This document shows, piece by piece, positions 38,896 through 49,811 of a stretch of DNA of 64,000 nucleotides; within the stretch, counting starts at the first letter, position 1, and each line of letters starts with the position of its first letter. The translations under genes were made by a program, and so were the position numbers. This DNA is from Mycobacterium asiaticum DSM 44297. GTDB lineage: Bacteria > Actinomycetota > Actinomycetes > Mycobacteriales > Mycobacteriaceae. The DNA lies in the NCBI RefSeq assembly GCF_000613245.1, contig NZ_HG964936.1, positions 318,521-382,520 of the forward strand, given 5' to 3'. The notes under the pieces are model-generated. The model saw only the letters and a list, made by a program, of their open reading frames with translations. It made no database searches and was not told the origin of the DNA.

Positions 38896-39722
38896 CCAGG
38901 TGATTCTGCCCTATCAAGCTGAACAAAGCTTGAGCGGTTGCGCAGCACGGCAATGTTCTTCCGCGCCTCGTCCACCGCGTCCAGAGCCAGGTCAACAACC
39001 ACCAGTTCCGGCTGGGATCCCGCCGATGCCACGACTTCGCCCAGCGGGGAGGCAACCAGGCTGCCACCCACACCGGTCGGCGCGCCCTTGCCGTTAACCG
39101 AGTCGCCCGGGTCGGCCTGACCGGCCGCGGCGACGTAGCTGGTGGAGTCCAACGCTCGCGCGCGGGCCAGTAGCGTCCACTGCTCGAGTTTGCCGGGCCC
39201 GGAACCCCAGGACGCGGCCACGACGATCAACTGCGCGCCCCGGTCGGCCAACTCGGTGTACAGCGCCGGAAACCGCACGTCATAGCAGACCGTCAACCCG
39301 ACCCCGACGCCGTCGACGGTGATGACTACCGGTTCGCGCCCGGGCGCGACATTGCGCGACTCGGCGAAGCCGAAAGCGTCGTAGAGGTGGATCTTGTCGT
39401 ATCGGGCGTCCGGCTCGTTGGGTGTGCCGGGCCCCGCCGCGATCAACGTGTTGGTGACCCGCCCGTCGCTGGTGGGGGCGAACATGCCGGCCACCACGGT
39501 GATGTTCGCGTCGCGCGCGATGCGCCGGACACCGTTGGCCCAGGGCCCGTCGAGCGGCTCGGCGATCGGTGCCAGCGGGACCCCGAATCGGCACATCGTC
39601 GCTTCCGGGAACACCACCAGCTTGGCGCCGTCATTCGCGGCACGCTCGGCGTACTCGCGCACCAGCTGCAGATTTGCGGCCGGATCGGTGCCGCTGAGGA
39701 TCTGGGCCAACGCGATGCGCAT
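38892..39722 (-). CDS. nitrilase-superfamily carbon-nitrogen hydrolase (Rv0480c-like)
   Basis: 276 residues with the full catalytic triad: E40 (VVFPEATM), K110 (RYDKIHLYD) and C146 (TVCYDVRFP). Closest in form to omega-amidase or deaminated-glutathione amidase (Nit1) enzymes, which repair deaminated glutathione-like compounds; in mycobacteria the substrate is not settled. Its stop overlaps the start of the frameshifted DUF2993 gene. Confidence 0.92.
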   Translation of the reverse strand: MRIALAQILSGTDPAANLQLVREYAERAANDGAKLVVFPEATMCRFGVPLAPIAEPLDGPWANGVRRIARDANITVVAGMFAPTSDGRVTNTLIAAGPGTPNEPDARYDKIHLYDAFGFAESRNVAPGREPVVITVDGVGVGLTVCYDVRFPALYTELADRGAQLIVVAASWGSGPGKLEQWTLLARARALDSTSYVAAAGQADPGDSVNGKGAPTGVGGSLVASPLGEVVASAGSQPELVVVDLALDAVDEARKNIAVLRNRSSFVQLDRAESPG

Positions 39723-39746
39723 GACCGCCAGCTTAGAGCGAGCCCG

Positions 39747-40253
39747 CTAACCGCTGGCGATCCACGATGTGGTGAAACGCTGCTCGATAGCTACCAAGTT
39801 GCCGAGTTCGTTGCCGATGAGGCGCTCCAACTTCCCGCCGATGAACGGGACCCGAACCTGAACGGTCGCCTGCAGTGTCATCCGTGATCCGCCGGTGTCC
39901 GGGTTGGGCTCCAGCACGGCGGTTCCCCACACATTGACCGGAGCGCTGAGGATCGATCCGGCGATGGAGGCTGTGGCGATGTCATCCCGCAGCGGGCCCC
40001 AGGTCTCCTCGCGACGCACGCACAGGTCGCCGCGGTGCAACTGGGTGACCAGAGCTGGCAGGTTGTTGCTGCGCACCGTCTGCAGCGTGACGACCTCGAT
40101 GGTCCCGTCGTCGATCCTCATCGACTCCAAGGTGGCGATGTCGACCGGCGTCTCGGCCAGCCTGCCCTCCCAATACCCGATGTCGTGGAACGCCTGATGG
40201 ACCTCTGCGACGCTGCCCTCGTAGTCGACCGACATGTCGAATGAACGCGGCAT
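39747..40253 (-). CDS. DUF2505 family protein (Rv0481c-like)
   Basis: 168 residues, SRPBCC/polyketide-cyclase-like fold: MPRSFDMSVDYEGSVAEVHQAF at the start and a C-terminal amphipathic helix (LERLIGNELGNLVAIEQRFT). No catalytic residue identifiable; probably binds a lipid-like ligand. Divergent from murB with 26 bases between starts, so the promoters overlap. Confidence 0.88.
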   Translation of the reverse strand: MPRSFDMSVDYEGSVAEVHQAFHDIGYWEGRLAETPVDIATLESMRIDDGTIEVVTLQTVRSNNLPALVTQLHRGDLCVRREETWGPLRDDIATASIAGSILSAPVNVWGTAVLEPNPDTGGSRMTLQATVQVRVPFIGGKLERLIGNELGNLVAIEQRFTTSWIASG

Positions 40254-40279
40254 AGCTGGCCACGCTACCGTTAGCGGCC

Positions 40280-41380
40280 ATGAAACCGAGCGAAGCCGGT
40301 TCAGTCTTTGCCGGTGCGCGAGTCGCAGAGTCGGTTTCGCTCGCGCCGTTGACGACGTTGCGGGTGGGTCCGGTGGCCCGTCGCGTAATAACTTGTGACA
40401 GCAGCGATCAGGTGATCGCCGTTTTGCGGCAGCTCGACGCCGAATCCCGTGACGGCGCGGGCGGGCCCGTCCTGGTGTTTGCTGGCGGATCCAATCTGGT
40501 GCTCGGGGACGGCTTGGCCGACCTGACGGCGGTGCGGTTGGCCAATGCCGGCGTCACCGTCGAAGGCAACCTGTTGCGCGCAGAGGCCGGCGCGGTGTGG
40601 GACGACGTGGTGGTCCGGTCGATCGAGGAGGGCCTGGGCGGGTTGGAGTGCCTGTCCGGCATTCCCGGTTCGGCCGGCGCGACGCCGGTGCAGAACGTCG
40701 GTGCCTACGGCGTCGAGGTCTCCGACACCATCACCCGCGTGCGGTTATTGGATCGCGTCAGCAGTGAGGTGCGCTGGGCCGATCCCGACGAGCTCGGCTT
40801 CGGCTACCGCACCAGCGTGCTCAAGCGCGCGGACGGACTGGGAGTGCCGGCCGTGGTGCTGGAAGTGGAGTTCGGGCTGGACGAGTCAGGGTGTAGCGCC
40901 CCGTTGCGCTACGGGGAGCTGACGGCGGCCCTGGGGGTCGCCAGCGGCGAGCGGGGTGACCCGCAGGCGGTACGGGCGGCGGTGCTGGCGCTGCGGGCCC
41001 GCAAAGGCATGGTGCTCGATCCCGCCGACCACGACACCTGGAGTGTGGGGTCGTTCTTCACCAACCCGGTGGTCGCCCCGGAGGTCTATGCCCGGCTGGC
41101 CGAGCAGACGCAGGGCGAGGTTCCGCACTATCCCGCGCCGGACGGGGTCAAGCTGGCGGCGGGCTGGTTGGTGGAACGGGCCGGTTTCGGCAAGGGCTAC
41201 CCACACGACGAGACGGCCCCGTGCCGGCTGTCCACCAAGCACGCGCTGGCGCTGACGAACCGGGGCGGCGCCACCGCGGAGGACGTGATGGTATTGGCCC
41301 GGGCTGTGAAGGATGGGGTTCGTGATGTGTTTGGTATCACATTGAGACCCGAGCCGGTCCTCGTCGGGTGCGACTTGTAG
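40280..41380 (+). CDS. murB: UDP-N-acetylenolpyruvoylglucosamine reductase
   Basis: 366 residues. FAD-binding segments [13 protein letters not shown] and [17 protein letters not shown], the substrate-binding [10 protein letters not shown] and the catalytic serine in [11 protein letters not shown]. It reduces UDP-GlcNAc-enolpyruvate to UDP-MurNAc in peptidoglycan synthesis. A cell-wall gene (lprQ) follows, which fits shared use though not necessarily one transcript. Confidence 0.97.
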   Translation: MKPSEAGSVFAGARVAESVSLAPLTTLRVGPVARRVITCDSSDQVIAVLRQLDAESRDGAGGPVLVFAGGSNLVLGDGLADLTAVRLANAGVTVEGNLLRAEAGAVWDDVVVRSIEEGLGGLECLSGIPGSAGATPVQNVGAYGVEVSDTITRVRLLDRVSSEVRWADPDELGFGYRTSVLKRADGLGVPAVVLEVEFGLDESGCSAPLRYGELTAALGVASGERGDPQAVRAAVLALRARKGMVLDPADHDTWSVGSFFTNPVVAPEVYARLAEQTQGEVPHYPAPDGVKLAAGWLVERAGFGKGYPHDETAPCRLSTKHALALTNRGGATAEDVMVLARAVKDGVRDVFGITLRPEPVLVGCDL

Positions 41381-41431
41381 CTGCTGGTTTGCCACTTCAG
41401 GCACGTTGCCGACCCCCCGCCGCCGCTCTTT

Positions 41432-42805
41432 GTGGTGGGGGAGAGGGTGTTTCGCCCGGTATCTTTAACTGTTGTGAGCACTCCCAGCGCCCCCCGAAAT
41501 GGTGGGGCGATCAACCGACGCCGGGCTCTGGCAGCCCTGGGTGTCGGCGTGTTCGCACCCAGCGTCCTGGCCGCCTGCGGCGGGAAGACAAGCCTGCCGC
41601 ACGCCGAGAAGAAGCCGCCCCCGGCGCCAAAGCTGACCTACCAGCCGGCCGACGCGACCGAGGACGTGGTGCCGATCGCGCCGATCAGCGTCCAGGTCAG
41701 CGACGGCTGGTTTCAGCGGGTCGCGCTGACCAATTCCGCCGGCAAGCCCGTCGCCGGCACGTTCAACCAGGACCGCACGGTATTCATGACCACCGAGCCG
41801 CTGGGATACGACACCACCTACACCTGGAGCGGCTCGGCCGTCGGCCATGACGGCAAGGCCATTCCGGTGGCCGGCAAGTTCATCACCGTGACGCCGAAGA
41901 AGAAGATCGACGGCGGGTTCCAGCTGGCCGACGGCCAGACGGTGGGCATCGCGGCGCCGATCATCATCCAGTTCGACGCGCCGATCGCCGATAAGGCCGC
42001 CGTTGAGCGGGCGCTCACCGTCACCACCAACCCGCCGGTGGAGGGGAGCTGGGCCTGGCTGCCCGACGAAGCAAAGGGCGCCCGCATTCACTACCGCCCG
42101 CGCGAGTACTACCCCGCCGGCACCACGGTCAACGTCAATGCCAAGCTCTACGGCCTGCCGTTCGGTGACGGTGCCTACGGCGCCCAGGACTTCTCGTTGA
42201 ACATCCAGATCGGCCGACGCCAGGTGGTCAAGGCCGAGGTGTCGTCGCACCGCATCCAGGTGGTGACCGACGCCGGCGTCATCATGGACTTCCCGTGCAG
42301 CTACGGCGAGGCCGACAAGGCGCGCAACGTGACGCGCAACGGCATCCACGTCGTCACCGAGAAGTACGCCGACTTCTACATGTCCAACCCGGCCGCGGGC
42401 TACAGCAACGTGCACGAGCGCTGGGCGGTGCGGATCTCCAACAACGGCGAGTTCATTCACGCCAACCCGATGAGCGCCGGCGCGCAGGGCAACAGCAATG
42501 TCACCAACGGTTGCATCAACCTGTCGACATCCGACGCCGCGGAGTACTTCCAGACGGCGATCTACGGCGACCCGGTCGAGGTGACCGGCAGCTCGATCCA
42601 GCTGTCCTACTCCGACGGCGACATCTGGGACTGGGCCGTGGACTGGGACACCTGGGTGTCCATGTCGGCGCTGCCGCCGCCGGCCGCGCGCCCACCGGGC
42701 ACCCAGATTCCGGTGACGGCACCGGCCACCCCCTCTAACGCGCCGAGTCTGTCCGGCACGCCGACCACGACGTCGACCTCACCTAGCTCCCGTCCAGGTG
42801 GTTGA
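41432..42805 (+). CDS. lprQ: L,D-transpeptidase lipoprotein LprQ (LdtMt5-like)
   Basis: 457 residues from GTG 41432; the MVxxxxFRPVSL start agrees with M. tuberculosis LprQ, so the alternative GTG 41474 is less likely. Twin-arginine-like RRR, then lipobox VLAAC with lipidated C49. Two Ig-like domains, then the YkuD catalytic domain with C361 in [10 protein letters not shown] (and the histidine in FIHANPMS), and a proline-threonine-rich tail. It forms 3-3 peptidoglycan crosslinks. Its last 23 bases overlap the SDR gene on the other strand. Confidence 0.95.
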   Translation: MVGERVFRPVSLTVVSTPSAPRNGGAINRRRALAALGVGVFAPSVLAACGGKTSLPHAEKKPPPAPKLTYQPADATEDVVPIAPISVQVSDGWFQRVALTNSAGKPVAGTFNQDRTVFMTTEPLGYDTTYTWSGSAVGHDGKAIPVAGKFITVTPKKKIDGGFQLADGQTVGIAAPIIIQFDAPIADKAAVERALTVTTNPPVEGSWAWLPDEAKGARIHYRPREYYPAGTTVNVNAKLYGLPFGDGAYGAQDFSLNIQIGRRQVVKAEVSSHRIQVVTDAGVIMDFPCSYGEADKARNVTRNGIHVVTEKYADFYMSNPAAGYSNVHERWAVRISNNGEFIHANPMSAGAQGNSNVTNGCINLSTSDAAEYFQTAIYGDPVEVTGSSIQLSYSDGDIWDWAVDWDTWVSMSALPPPAARPPGTQIPVTAPATPSNAPSLSGTPTTTSTSPSSRPGG

Positions 42806-43541
42806 ACCGACGGGTCGCTGACGCCTGATCGCGCGGCCGGATGATGATCTGGTCCAGGTTGACGTGCGGGGGCCGAGAGGCCACGAAGCCGATCACCTCG
42901 GCCACGTCGTTTGCCACCAGCGGCGTCATGCCGGTGTAAACGGCCTCCGCGCGCTGCTGATCGCCGTCGAACCGCACCAGCGAAAACTCGGTCTCTACCG
43001 CGCCGGGAGCAATCTCGGTGAGGCGCACCGGCTTGCCCAGCAGCTCACCGCGCAGCGTGCGGTGCAGCGCGCCCTGCGCGTGTTTGGCCGCCGTGTAGCC
43101 GGCCCCTCCGTCGTAAATCTCAAGCGCGGCAATGGAAGTCACCGTGACGATGAGTCCGTCGCCGGAATCGATCAGCTTGGGTAGCAGCGCGCGGGTCACC
43201 CGCAAGGTGCCCAACACGTTGGTCTCCCACATCCACCGCCAGTGCGCCATGTCGGCTTCGGCCACCGGGGCAGCCCGCGGGGCCCCGCCGGCGTTGTTGA
43301 CCAGCACATCTACCCGGTCCAATCCCTCGGCCAGCTCAGCCACGTCCTCGTCTTTTGTGACATCGGCCACAACCGGGGTGCCGCCGATCTCCGCTGCCAG
43401 CGCAGTGACCCGGTCCGCCCGGCGGGCCACGGTGACGACGTGAAATCCCTGGGCAGCAAGGTTTTTCGCGGTGGCTTCGCCGATACCCGAACTGGCGCCG
43501 GTTACCACCGCTACTCGATTTCGCGTCTCGGAAGGTCTCAC
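42783..43541 (-). CDS. short-chain dehydrogenase/reductase (Rv0484c-like)
   Basis: 252 residues from GTG 43541, matching 251 in M. tuberculosis. Classical [11 protein letters not shown] cofactor motif, NNAGG, the active-site tyrosine and lysine in YTAAKHAQ. The substrate is unknown. The C-terminus overlaps lprQ. Confidence 0.9.
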   Translation of the reverse strand: MRPSETRNRVAVVTGASSGIGEATAKNLAAQGFHVVTVARRADRVTALAAEIGGTPVVADVTKDEDVAELAEGLDRVDVLVNNAGGAPRAAPVAEADMAHWRWMWETNVLGTLRVTRALLPKLIDSGDGLIVTVTSIAALEIYDGGAGYTAAKHAQGALHRTLRGELLGKPVRLTEIAPGAVETEFSLVRFDGDQQRAEAVYTGMTPLVANDVAEVIGFVASRPPHVNLDQIIIRPRDQASATRRFNHLDGS

Positions 43542-43723
43542 CGAGACAACTCTAATAAACGTGCTAAATTTTCCGATGTGTACTGCACCGTCACGTTCCA
43601 CACGACGACCGCGTGTCTCTGCGCGGGCGCGTGTTGTTGTCGCGCACTTTGCCGCGCCTGAACTGACGCAAGTCTCGGGTGTGGCCAGGGACCCGGCCAT
43701 CGGAACTCGGACAAGGACAGCCA

Positions 43724-45040
43724 GTGCATTCAACTACTCTCACCCACCAATCACACAGCCGCCACGGCGCTAAGGGACCGCTGCGGTCGTATCGCCAGAT
43801 CGTGCCGCCGGCGCTGCACCTCTCCGACTCGGCGGCGGCGTCGGTCTTCCGCGCCGTCCGGTTGCGCGGACCGGTCGGACGCGACGTCATCGCCAACGTC
43901 ACCTCGCTGAGCATTGCGACGGTGAACCGGCAGGTCATCGCCTTGCTGGACGCCGGACTGCTGCGCGAGCGCGCCGACCTCGCGGTGTCCGGGGCGATCG
44001 GACGTCCCCGCGTCCCGGTCGAGGTCAACCACGAGCCGTTCGTCACGCTCGGCATCCACATCGGTGCACGCACCACCAGCATCGTGGCCACCGACCTGTT
44101 CGGGCGCACGCTGGACACCGTCGAAACCCCCACGCCGCTCAACGCCGCGGGCCCGGCGCTGGCCTCGCTCGCGCACAGCGCCAGCCGCTATCTGCAGCGT
44201 TGGCACCGGCGGCGGGCGCTATGGGTAGGGGTGTCCATCGGCGGCACCGTCGACAGCGCCAACGGCTTGGTCGACCACCCGCGGCTGGGCTGGCGCCAGG
44301 CTCCGGTCGGCCCGGTGCTGGCCGACGCGCTCGGCCTGCCGGTGTCGGTCGCGTCCCACGTCGACGCAATGGCCGGTGCCGAACTGTTGCTGGGCATGCG
44401 GCGGTTCGCCCCTGGATCCTCGACCAGCCTGTATGTCTATGCGCGCGAGACGGTGGGTTACGCACTGGTGATCGGTGGACGGGTGCACTGCCCGGCCAGC
44501 GGTCCGGGCACCATCGCCGCGCTGCCGGTGCAATCCGAATTGCTGGGCGGTACCGGTCAATTGGAATCCACCGTCAGCGACGAGGCGGTGCTGGCGGCCG
44601 CCCGACGGCTGCGGATCCTGCCGGGCATCGCCCCCAGCAACCGCGTTGGCGCCTCGACCGCCGCCACCACCGACCTGCTCCGGCTGGCCCGGTCCGGTAA
44701 CCAACAGGCCAAGGAACTGCTGACCGAACGTGCCCGGGTGCTGGGCGAGGCCGTCGCCTTACTCCGCGATCTGCTCAACCCGGACGAGCTGGTAGTCGGC
44801 GGGCAGGCGTTCACCGAATATCCGGAGGCGATGCAGGACGTCGAGGCGGCCTTCGCGGCCCGCTCGGTGCTGCCGCCGCGGGATATCCGCGTCACCGCCT
44901 TCGGCAACCGGGTGCAGGAAGCGGGCGCCGGCATCACCTCGCTGGACAGCCTCTATGCCGACCCGTTGAGCGCGATGCGCAGGTCCGGCGTGATCGGCAG
45001 CCGGGCCGCCGGCACCGAACCCGAGGCGATCGCCAAGTAG
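43724..45040 (+). CDS. ROK family transcriptional regulator (Rv0485-like)
   Basis: 438 residues, identical to the M. tuberculosis length, from GTG 43724 with AAGGA upstream. N-terminal winged helix-turn-helix (about 40-95, SLSIATVNRQVIALLDAGLL), then a ROK sugar-kinase-like domain (GIHIGARTTSIVATDLFGRTLD, VGVSIGGTVDS). In M. tuberculosis the homolog controls the PE13-PPE18 locus. The kinase ATP motif is degenerate, in line with a pure regulator. Confidence 0.92.
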   Translation: MHSTTLTHQSHSRHGAKGPLRSYRQIVPPALHLSDSAAASVFRAVRLRGPVGRDVIANVTSLSIATVNRQVIALLDAGLLRERADLAVSGAIGRPRVPVEVNHEPFVTLGIHIGARTTSIVATDLFGRTLDTVETPTPLNAAGPALASLAHSASRYLQRWHRRRALWVGVSIGGTVDSANGLVDHPRLGWRQAPVGPVLADALGLPVSVASHVDAMAGAELLLGMRRFAPGSSTSLYVYARETVGYALVIGGRVHCPASGPGTIAALPVQSELLGGTGQLESTVSDEAVLAAARRLRILPGIAPSNRVGASTAATTDLLRLARSGNQQAKELLTERARVLGEAVALLRDLLNPDELVVGGQAFTEYPEAMQDVEAAFAARSVLPPRDIRVTAFGNRVQEAGAGITSLDSLYADPLSAMRRSGVIGSRAAGTEPEAIAK

Positions 45041-45094
45041 CGCCCTGACCTGCTCGCGACGGGTCCCATCAGCGCGTCCTGTAAAGATGACAGT

Positions 45095-46426
45095 GTGCGT
45101 TATGCCGGTGACGATCCCCGTCGGGTTGCCCTGTTAGCGGTACACACGTCGCCACTGGCCCAGCCCGGCACCGGCGATGCCGGCGGAATGAATGTCTACG
45201 TACTGCAGAGCGCGCTGCATCTGGCCCGACGCGGCATCGAGGTGGAGATCTTCACCCGGGCCACCGCATCGGCCGATCCGCCGATCGTGCACGTCGAGCC
45301 CGGCGTGCTGGTGCGCAATGTGGTTGCGGGGCCGTTCGAGGGCTTGGACAAATACGACCTGCCGACTCAGCTGTGCGCCTTCGCCGCCGGTGTGCTGCGC
45401 GCGGAAGCCGCGCACGAGCCGGGCTACTACGACATCGTGCACTCCCACTACTGGCTGTCCGGCCAGGTCGGCTGGTTGGCGCGGGACCGCTGGGCGGTGC
45501 CGCTGGTGCATACCGCGCACACGCTGGCCGCGGTCAAGAACGCCACCCTTGCCGAGGGTGACACTCCCGAGCCGCCGATGCGCACGATCGGTGAACAGCA
45601 GGTCGTCAATGAGGCTGACCGGTTAATCGTCAATACCGAAGACGAAGCGCGCCAATTGATTTCGTTGCATCACGCGGATCCGTCGCGCATCGATGTGGTG
45701 CACCCCGGTGTCGACCTGGACGTGTTCTCGCCCGGTGACCGAGGGGCGGCCCGGCACGCGCTCGGGCTCGATGCGGACGAACCGGTGGTGGCGTTCGTCG
45801 GACGGATCCAGCCGCTCAAAGCGCCCGACATCGTGTTGCGCGCGGCGGCGAGACTGCCCGGTGTGCGCATCATCGTCGCAGGCGGGCCGTCGGGCAGCGG
45901 GCTGGCCTCGCCGGACGGGCTGGCACGGCTGGCCGACGAGCTCGGCATCGCCGAACGGGTGACGTTCCTGCCCCCACAGTCCCGCTCGGAGCTGGCGACC
46001 TTGTTCCACGCGGCCGACCTCGTCGCGGTGCCGAGTTATTCGGAGTCGTTCGGCCTGGTCGCGGTCGAGGCGCAGGCCTGCGGCACGCCCGTGGTGGCGG
46101 CCGCGGTCGGCGGGCTGCCGGTGGCGGTGCGCGACGGCGTCACCGGCACGCTGGTGTCCGGCCACGACGTCGGACAGTGGGCCGACGCCATCGACCACCT
46201 GCTGCGCATCGGTTCCGGTCCGCAAGGTTGGGCGATGAGTCGCGCCGCGGCCAAGCATGCGGCCACATTCTCCTGGGAGAACACCACCGATGCATTGCTG
46301 GCCAGCTACCGGCACGCGATCGGTGACTTCACCGCTGACCGGCAGCGCCGGGTGCGTGATCTCCGTGATCTCGCCGCCAAGCGCAAGCCCCGTCGTTGGA
46401 CGGCGCGTCGCGGGGTGGGCGCATGA
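45095..46426 (+). CDS. mshA: D-inositol-3-phosphate glycosyltransferase MshA (mycothiol synthesis)
   Basis: 443 residues from GTG 45095. GT-B glycosyltransferase of family GT4: N-terminal [20 protein letters not shown], the donor-binding [13 protein letters not shown] and [21 protein letters not shown]. It joins N-acetylglucosamine to inositol-3-phosphate in the first step of mycothiol. The 480-residue M. tuberculosis annotation has an N-terminal extension not supported here. Its stop overlaps the YbjN gene. Confidence 0.96.
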   Translation: MRYAGDDPRRVALLAVHTSPLAQPGTGDAGGMNVYVLQSALHLARRGIEVEIFTRATASADPPIVHVEPGVLVRNVVAGPFEGLDKYDLPTQLCAFAAGVLRAEAAHEPGYYDIVHSHYWLSGQVGWLARDRWAVPLVHTAHTLAAVKNATLAEGDTPEPPMRTIGEQQVVNEADRLIVNTEDEARQLISLHHADPSRIDVVHPGVDLDVFSPGDRGAARHALGLDADEPVVAFVGRIQPLKAPDIVLRAAARLPGVRIIVAGGPSGSGLASPDGLARLADELGIAERVTFLPPQSRSELATLFHAADLVAVPSYSESFGLVAVEAQACGTPVVAAAVGGLPVAVRDGVTGTLVSGHDVGQWADAIDHLLRIGSGPQGWAMSRAAAKHAATFSWENTTDALLASYRHAIGDFTADRQRRVRDLRDLAAKRKPRRWTARRGVGA

Positions 46427-46935
46427 GCGTCGAGCAGGTGATCGAGGACGCGCTGCAGGCCAGCGATCTGCGGTATTCGAAGCATGCCGGGGCGCGGGGC
46501 GGGCTGCCGGGCATCATCGTCGAATTGCCCGGCGAGCGCCGGCTCAAGACCAACACCATCTTGAGCATCGGGGAGCATTCGGTGCGGGTCGAGGCGTTCG
46601 TCTGTCGCAAGCCGGATGAGAACCACGAGGGCGTCTACCGGTTCCTGCTCAAGCGCAACCGCCGGCTCTACGGGGTCGCTTACACCCTGGACAATGTCGG
46701 CGACATCTACCTGGTCGGGCGGATGTCCTTGGCTTCCGTTGATGCCGACGAGATCGACCGAGTGCTCGGGCAGGTGCTCGAAGCGGTCGACTCGGACTTC
46801 AATACGTTGCTGGAGTTGGGTTTTCGCTCGTCGATCCAGAAAGAGTGGGACTGGCGGGTGTCGCGCGGTGAGTCGCTGAAGAACCTCGAGGCCTTCGCGC
46901 ATTTGATTTCCGAAGACGGAGAGGACGACGGCTGA
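46423..46935 (+). CDS. YbjN domain protein (Rv0487-like)
   Basis: 170 residues from ATG 46423, overlapping the mshA stop. YbjN / type III secretion chaperone-like fold: [45 protein letters not shown]. Function unknown; the coupling to mshA is conserved. Rv0488, a LysE-type exporter that follows in M. tuberculosis, is absent, and gpm1 comes next. Confidence 0.88.
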   Translation: MSVEQVIEDALQASDLRYSKHAGARGGLPGIIVELPGERRLKTNTILSIGEHSVRVEAFVCRKPDENHEGVYRFLLKRNRRLYGVAYTLDNVGDIYLVGRMSLASVDADEIDRVLGQVLEAVDSDFNTLLELGFRSSIQKEWDWRVSRGESLKNLEAFAHLISEDGEDDG

Positions 46936-46995
46936 GCCGTCGACGGTGGGCCTCCAGCAGGTAAACCCGCCCGATGAGCGTGAGAGACTTCCCGC

Positions 46996-47751
46996 ATGGG
47001 AGACATTGGCACGTTGGTGCTGCTGCGCCACGGCGAAAGCGACTGGAATGCCCGCAATCTGTTTACCGGGTGGGTCGACGTCGGGCTGACCGAAAAGGGC
47101 CGCGCCGAGGCGGTGCGAGGCGGCGAACTGCTGGCCGAACAGAACCTGCTGCCTGACGTGCTCTACACCTCGCTGCTGCGGCGCGCGATCAGCACCGCGC
47201 ACCTGGCTCTGGATGCCGCGGACCGGCTGTGGATTCCGGTACACCGCAGCTGGCGGCTCAACGAACGGCATTACGGGGCGCTGCAGGGCCTGGACAAGGC
47301 CAAGACCAAGGAAAAGTACGGCGAAGAACAGTTCATGGCGTGGCGACGCAGCTACGACACCCCGCCGCCGGAGATCGAGCGGGGCAGCGAGTTCAGCCAG
47401 GATGCCGATCCGCGCTACGCGAACATCAACGGCGGCCCGCTCACCGAATGCCTGGCCGACGTGGTCGAGCGCTTTTTGCCGTACTACACCGACGTCATCG
47501 TCCCGGATCTGCGTATCGGCAAGACGGTGCTGATCGCGGCCCACGGAAATTCGCTGCGCGCGCTCGTCAAGTACCTGGACGGCATGTCCGATGACGACGT
47601 CGTCGGACTGAACATCCCAACCGGAATCCCGCTGCGCTACGACCTGGACGCCGACTTGCGACCGGTCGTTCCTGGTGGGACCTATCTGGACCCGGAAGCC
47701 GCCGAGGCCGGAGCCGCCGCGGTGGCCAGTCAGGGCGCCGCGAAACGCTGA
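46996..47751 (+). CDS. gpm1: 2,3-bisphosphoglycerate-dependent phosphoglycerate mutase
   Basis: 251 residues. Phosphohistidine motif [10 protein letters not shown] (H12), proton donor E90 in [14 protein letters not shown] and second histidine H183 in AAHGNSLR. It interconverts 3- and 2-phosphoglycerate in glycolysis. It precedes senX3-regX3 as in M. tuberculosis. Confidence 0.97.
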   Translation: MGDIGTLVLLRHGESDWNARNLFTGWVDVGLTEKGRAEAVRGGELLAEQNLLPDVLYTSLLRRAISTAHLALDAADRLWIPVHRSWRLNERHYGALQGLDKAKTKEKYGEEQFMAWRRSYDTPPPEIERGSEFSQDADPRYANINGGPLTECLADVVERFLPYYTDVIVPDLRIGKTVLIAAHGNSLRALVKYLDGMSDDDVVGLNIPTGIPLRYDLDADLRPVVPGGTYLDPEAAEAGAAAVASQGAAKR

Positions 47752-47859
47752 TTTGCGGCGTGCACGCGGCCGGTTGCTAAACACCGCGTGAACTGCAGCC
47801 GAACACCTGTGGCGGGGCATGTGACTTGTACGATTTTGGCCGCGCTCCGCTAGGGCACC

Positions 47860-47866
47860 GTTCACC
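47860..47866 (+). promoter_or_regulatory. possible RegX3 half-box before senX3
   Basis: GTTCACC lies 21 bases before the senX3 start, and GTGAAC (reverse form) is found at 47788-47793. GTTCAC-like repeats are the known RegX3 motif and senX3-regX3 is autoregulated, but no second direct repeat at the usual spacing was found. Confidence 0.35.
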
Positions 47867-47886
47867 TGATTTGTAGGATTTCTGGT

Positions 47887-49128
47887 GTGACTGTGTTCTC
47901 GGCACTGTTGCTGGCCGGGGTCTTGTCCACGCTGGCACTAGCCGTGGGTGTGGCAGCGGGTCTGCGGCTGTCGGGCCGGGTGGGGCAACGCCGCCAGCGA
48001 GTGGCCACCGAATGGACCGGGATCACCATCGCCCAGATGCTGCAGCAGATCGTCGCGCTGATGCCCATGGGAGCGGCGGTGGTGGACACCCACCGCGACG
48101 TCGTCTACCTCAACACTCGGGCCAAGGAGCTCGGGTTGGTCCGCGACCGGCAGCTCGACGACGAGGCCTGGCGGGCCGCCCAGCAAGCTCTGGGTGGGGA
48201 GGACGTCGAGTTCGACCTCGCGCCGGCCAAGCGTTCCAGCGGCCGCTCAGGGCTGCTGGTGCACGGCCATGCCCGGTTGCTCAGCGAGGAGGACCGCCGG
48301 TTCGCGGTGGTGTTCGTCCACGACCAGTCCGACTACGCCCGGATGGAGGCGACCCGGCGCGACTTCGTCGCCAATGTCAGCCACGAGCTCAAGACGCCGG
48401 TCGGTGCGATGGCCCTGCTGGCCGAAGCCCTACTCGCCTCCACCGACGACACCGAGACCGTGCGCCGGTTCGCCGAGAAGGTGCTGATCGAGGCCAACCG
48501 CCTGGGCGACATGGTCGCCGAGCTGATCGAGCTGTCCCGGTTGCAGGGCGCCGAGCGGCTGTCCAACGTGACCGACGTCGATATCGACACCGTCGTGTCC
48601 GAAGCGATTGCGCGGCACAAAGTGGCCGCCGAGAACGCCGAGATCGAGGTCCGGACCGACGACCCGAGCGGACTGCAGGTGCCGGGGGACCAAACCCTGC
48701 TGGTCACCGCCCTGGCCAATCTGGTGTCCAACGCGATCGCCTATTCGCCGCGCGGCTCGCTGGTATCGATCAGCCGTCGCCGGCGCGGCGACAACGTCGA
48801 GATTGCCGTCACCGACCGGGGCATCGGCATAGCTTTGGAAGACCAGGAACGGGTCTTCGAGCGCTTCTTCCGCGGCGACAAGGCGCGCTCGCGCGCCACC
48901 GGTGGCAGTGGGCTGGGGCTGGCGATCGTCAAGCACGTCGCGGCCAACCACGGCGGCAGCATCGGAGTCTGGAGCAAGCCCGGGACCGGATCGACGTTCA
49001 CGCTGTCCATCCCGGCCGCCGGGAACGCGTCGACGCCGCCGCAGGAGGACAACGACCAAGCCGAGCAACTGCTGAGCCGCGAGATGCGGCCAGGCAGATC
49101 ACAACGAGAGGAAGAGCTGAGCCGATAA
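47887..49128 (+). CDS. senX3: sensor histidine kinase SenX3
   Basis: 413 residues from GTG. One or two membrane segments at 1-28, a PAS domain (about 45-145), the dimerisation box NVSHELKTP with H166, and the ATPase domain with [17 protein letters not shown] and [12 protein letters not shown]. Partner of RegX3; senses phosphate status through PhoU. The stop overlaps the regX3 start (TAATG). Confidence 0.98.
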   Translation: MTVFSALLLAGVLSTLALAVGVAAGLRLSGRVGQRRQRVATEWTGITIAQMLQQIVALMPMGAAVVDTHRDVVYLNTRAKELGLVRDRQLDDEAWRAAQQALGGEDVEFDLAPAKRSSGRSGLLVHGHARLLSEEDRRFAVVFVHDQSDYARMEATRRDFVANVSHELKTPVGAMALLAEALLASTDDTETVRRFAEKVLIEANRLGDMVAELIELSRLQGAERLSNVTDVDIDTVVSEAIARHKVAAENAEIEVRTDDPSGLQVPGDQTLLVTALANLVSNAIAYSPRGSLVSISRRRRGDNVEIAVTDRGIGIALEDQERVFERFFRGDKARSRATGGSGLGLAIVKHVAANHGGSIGVWSKPGTGSTFTLSIPAAGNASTPPQEDNDQAEQLLSREMRPGRSQREEELSR

Positions 49129-49811
49129 TGACCAGCGTATTGATCGTGGAGGACGAGGAGTCGCTGGCGGACCCGCTGGCATTCCTGCTGCGCAAAGAGG
49201 GCTTCGAGGCCACAGTGGTGACCGATGGACCCGCTGCGCTCGCCGAGTTCGACCGGGCCGGCGCTGACATCGTGCTGCTGGACCTGATGCTGCCGGGCAT
49301 GTCCGGCACCGATGTCTGCAAGCAATTGCGCGCCCGCTCGGGTGTGCCGGTGATCATGGTCACCGCCCGCGACAGCGAGATCGACAAGGTAGTCGGCCTC
49401 GAGCTGGGCGCCGACGACTACGTCACCAAGCCCTACTCCGCGCGCGAGCTGATCGCCCGCATCCGGGCCGTGCTGCGCCGCGGCGGTGACGACGACTCGG
49501 AGATCAGCGACGGAGTGCTCGAGTCCGGGCCGGTCCGGATGGATGTCGAGCGGCACGTCGTCTCGGTGAACGGCGACACAATCACGTTGCCGCTCAAGGA
49601 GTTCGACCTACTCGAATACCTGATGCGCAACAGCGGACGGGTACTGACCCGCGGCCAGTTGATCGACCGGGTCTGGGGTGCGGACTACGTCGGCGACACC
49701 AAGACCCTCGACGTACACGTCAAGCGCCTGCGCTCCAAGATCGAGGCGGACCCGGCCAACCCGGTGCACCTGGTGACGGTGCGGGGACTGGGCTACAAGC
49801 TGGAGGGCTAG
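49128..49811 (+). CDS. regX3: response regulator RegX3
   Basis: 227 residues, the same as M. tuberculosis. Receiver domain with D52 (VLLDLMLPG) and K101, then an OmpR-type winged helix (about 130-227; DLLEYLMRNSGRVLTRGQLI). It controls phosphate starvation, ESX-5 secretion and respiratory genes in M. tuberculosis. Directly coupled to senX3 here, with no MIRU. Its stop overlaps that of the GMC gene. Confidence 0.98.
   Translation: MTSVLIVEDEESLADPLAFLLRKEGFEATVVTDGPAALAEFDRAGADIVLLDLMLPGMSGTDVCKQLRARSGVPVIMVTARDSEIDKVVGLELGADDYVTKPYSARELIARIRAVLRRGGDDDSEISDGVLESGPVRMDVERHVVSVNGDTITLPLKEFDLLEYLMRNSGRVLTRGQLIDRVWGADYVGDTKTLDVHVKRLRSKIEADPANPVHLVTVRGLGYKLEG

Noticed and set aside
48012..49127. 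599-codon frame running through senX3 into regX3
   Set aside because: The part over senX3 is a shadow; the regX3 start at 49128 is set by homology and TAATG overlap.
49100..49140. MIRU element between senX3 and regX3
   Set aside because: Stop and start codons overlap, leaving no room for it.
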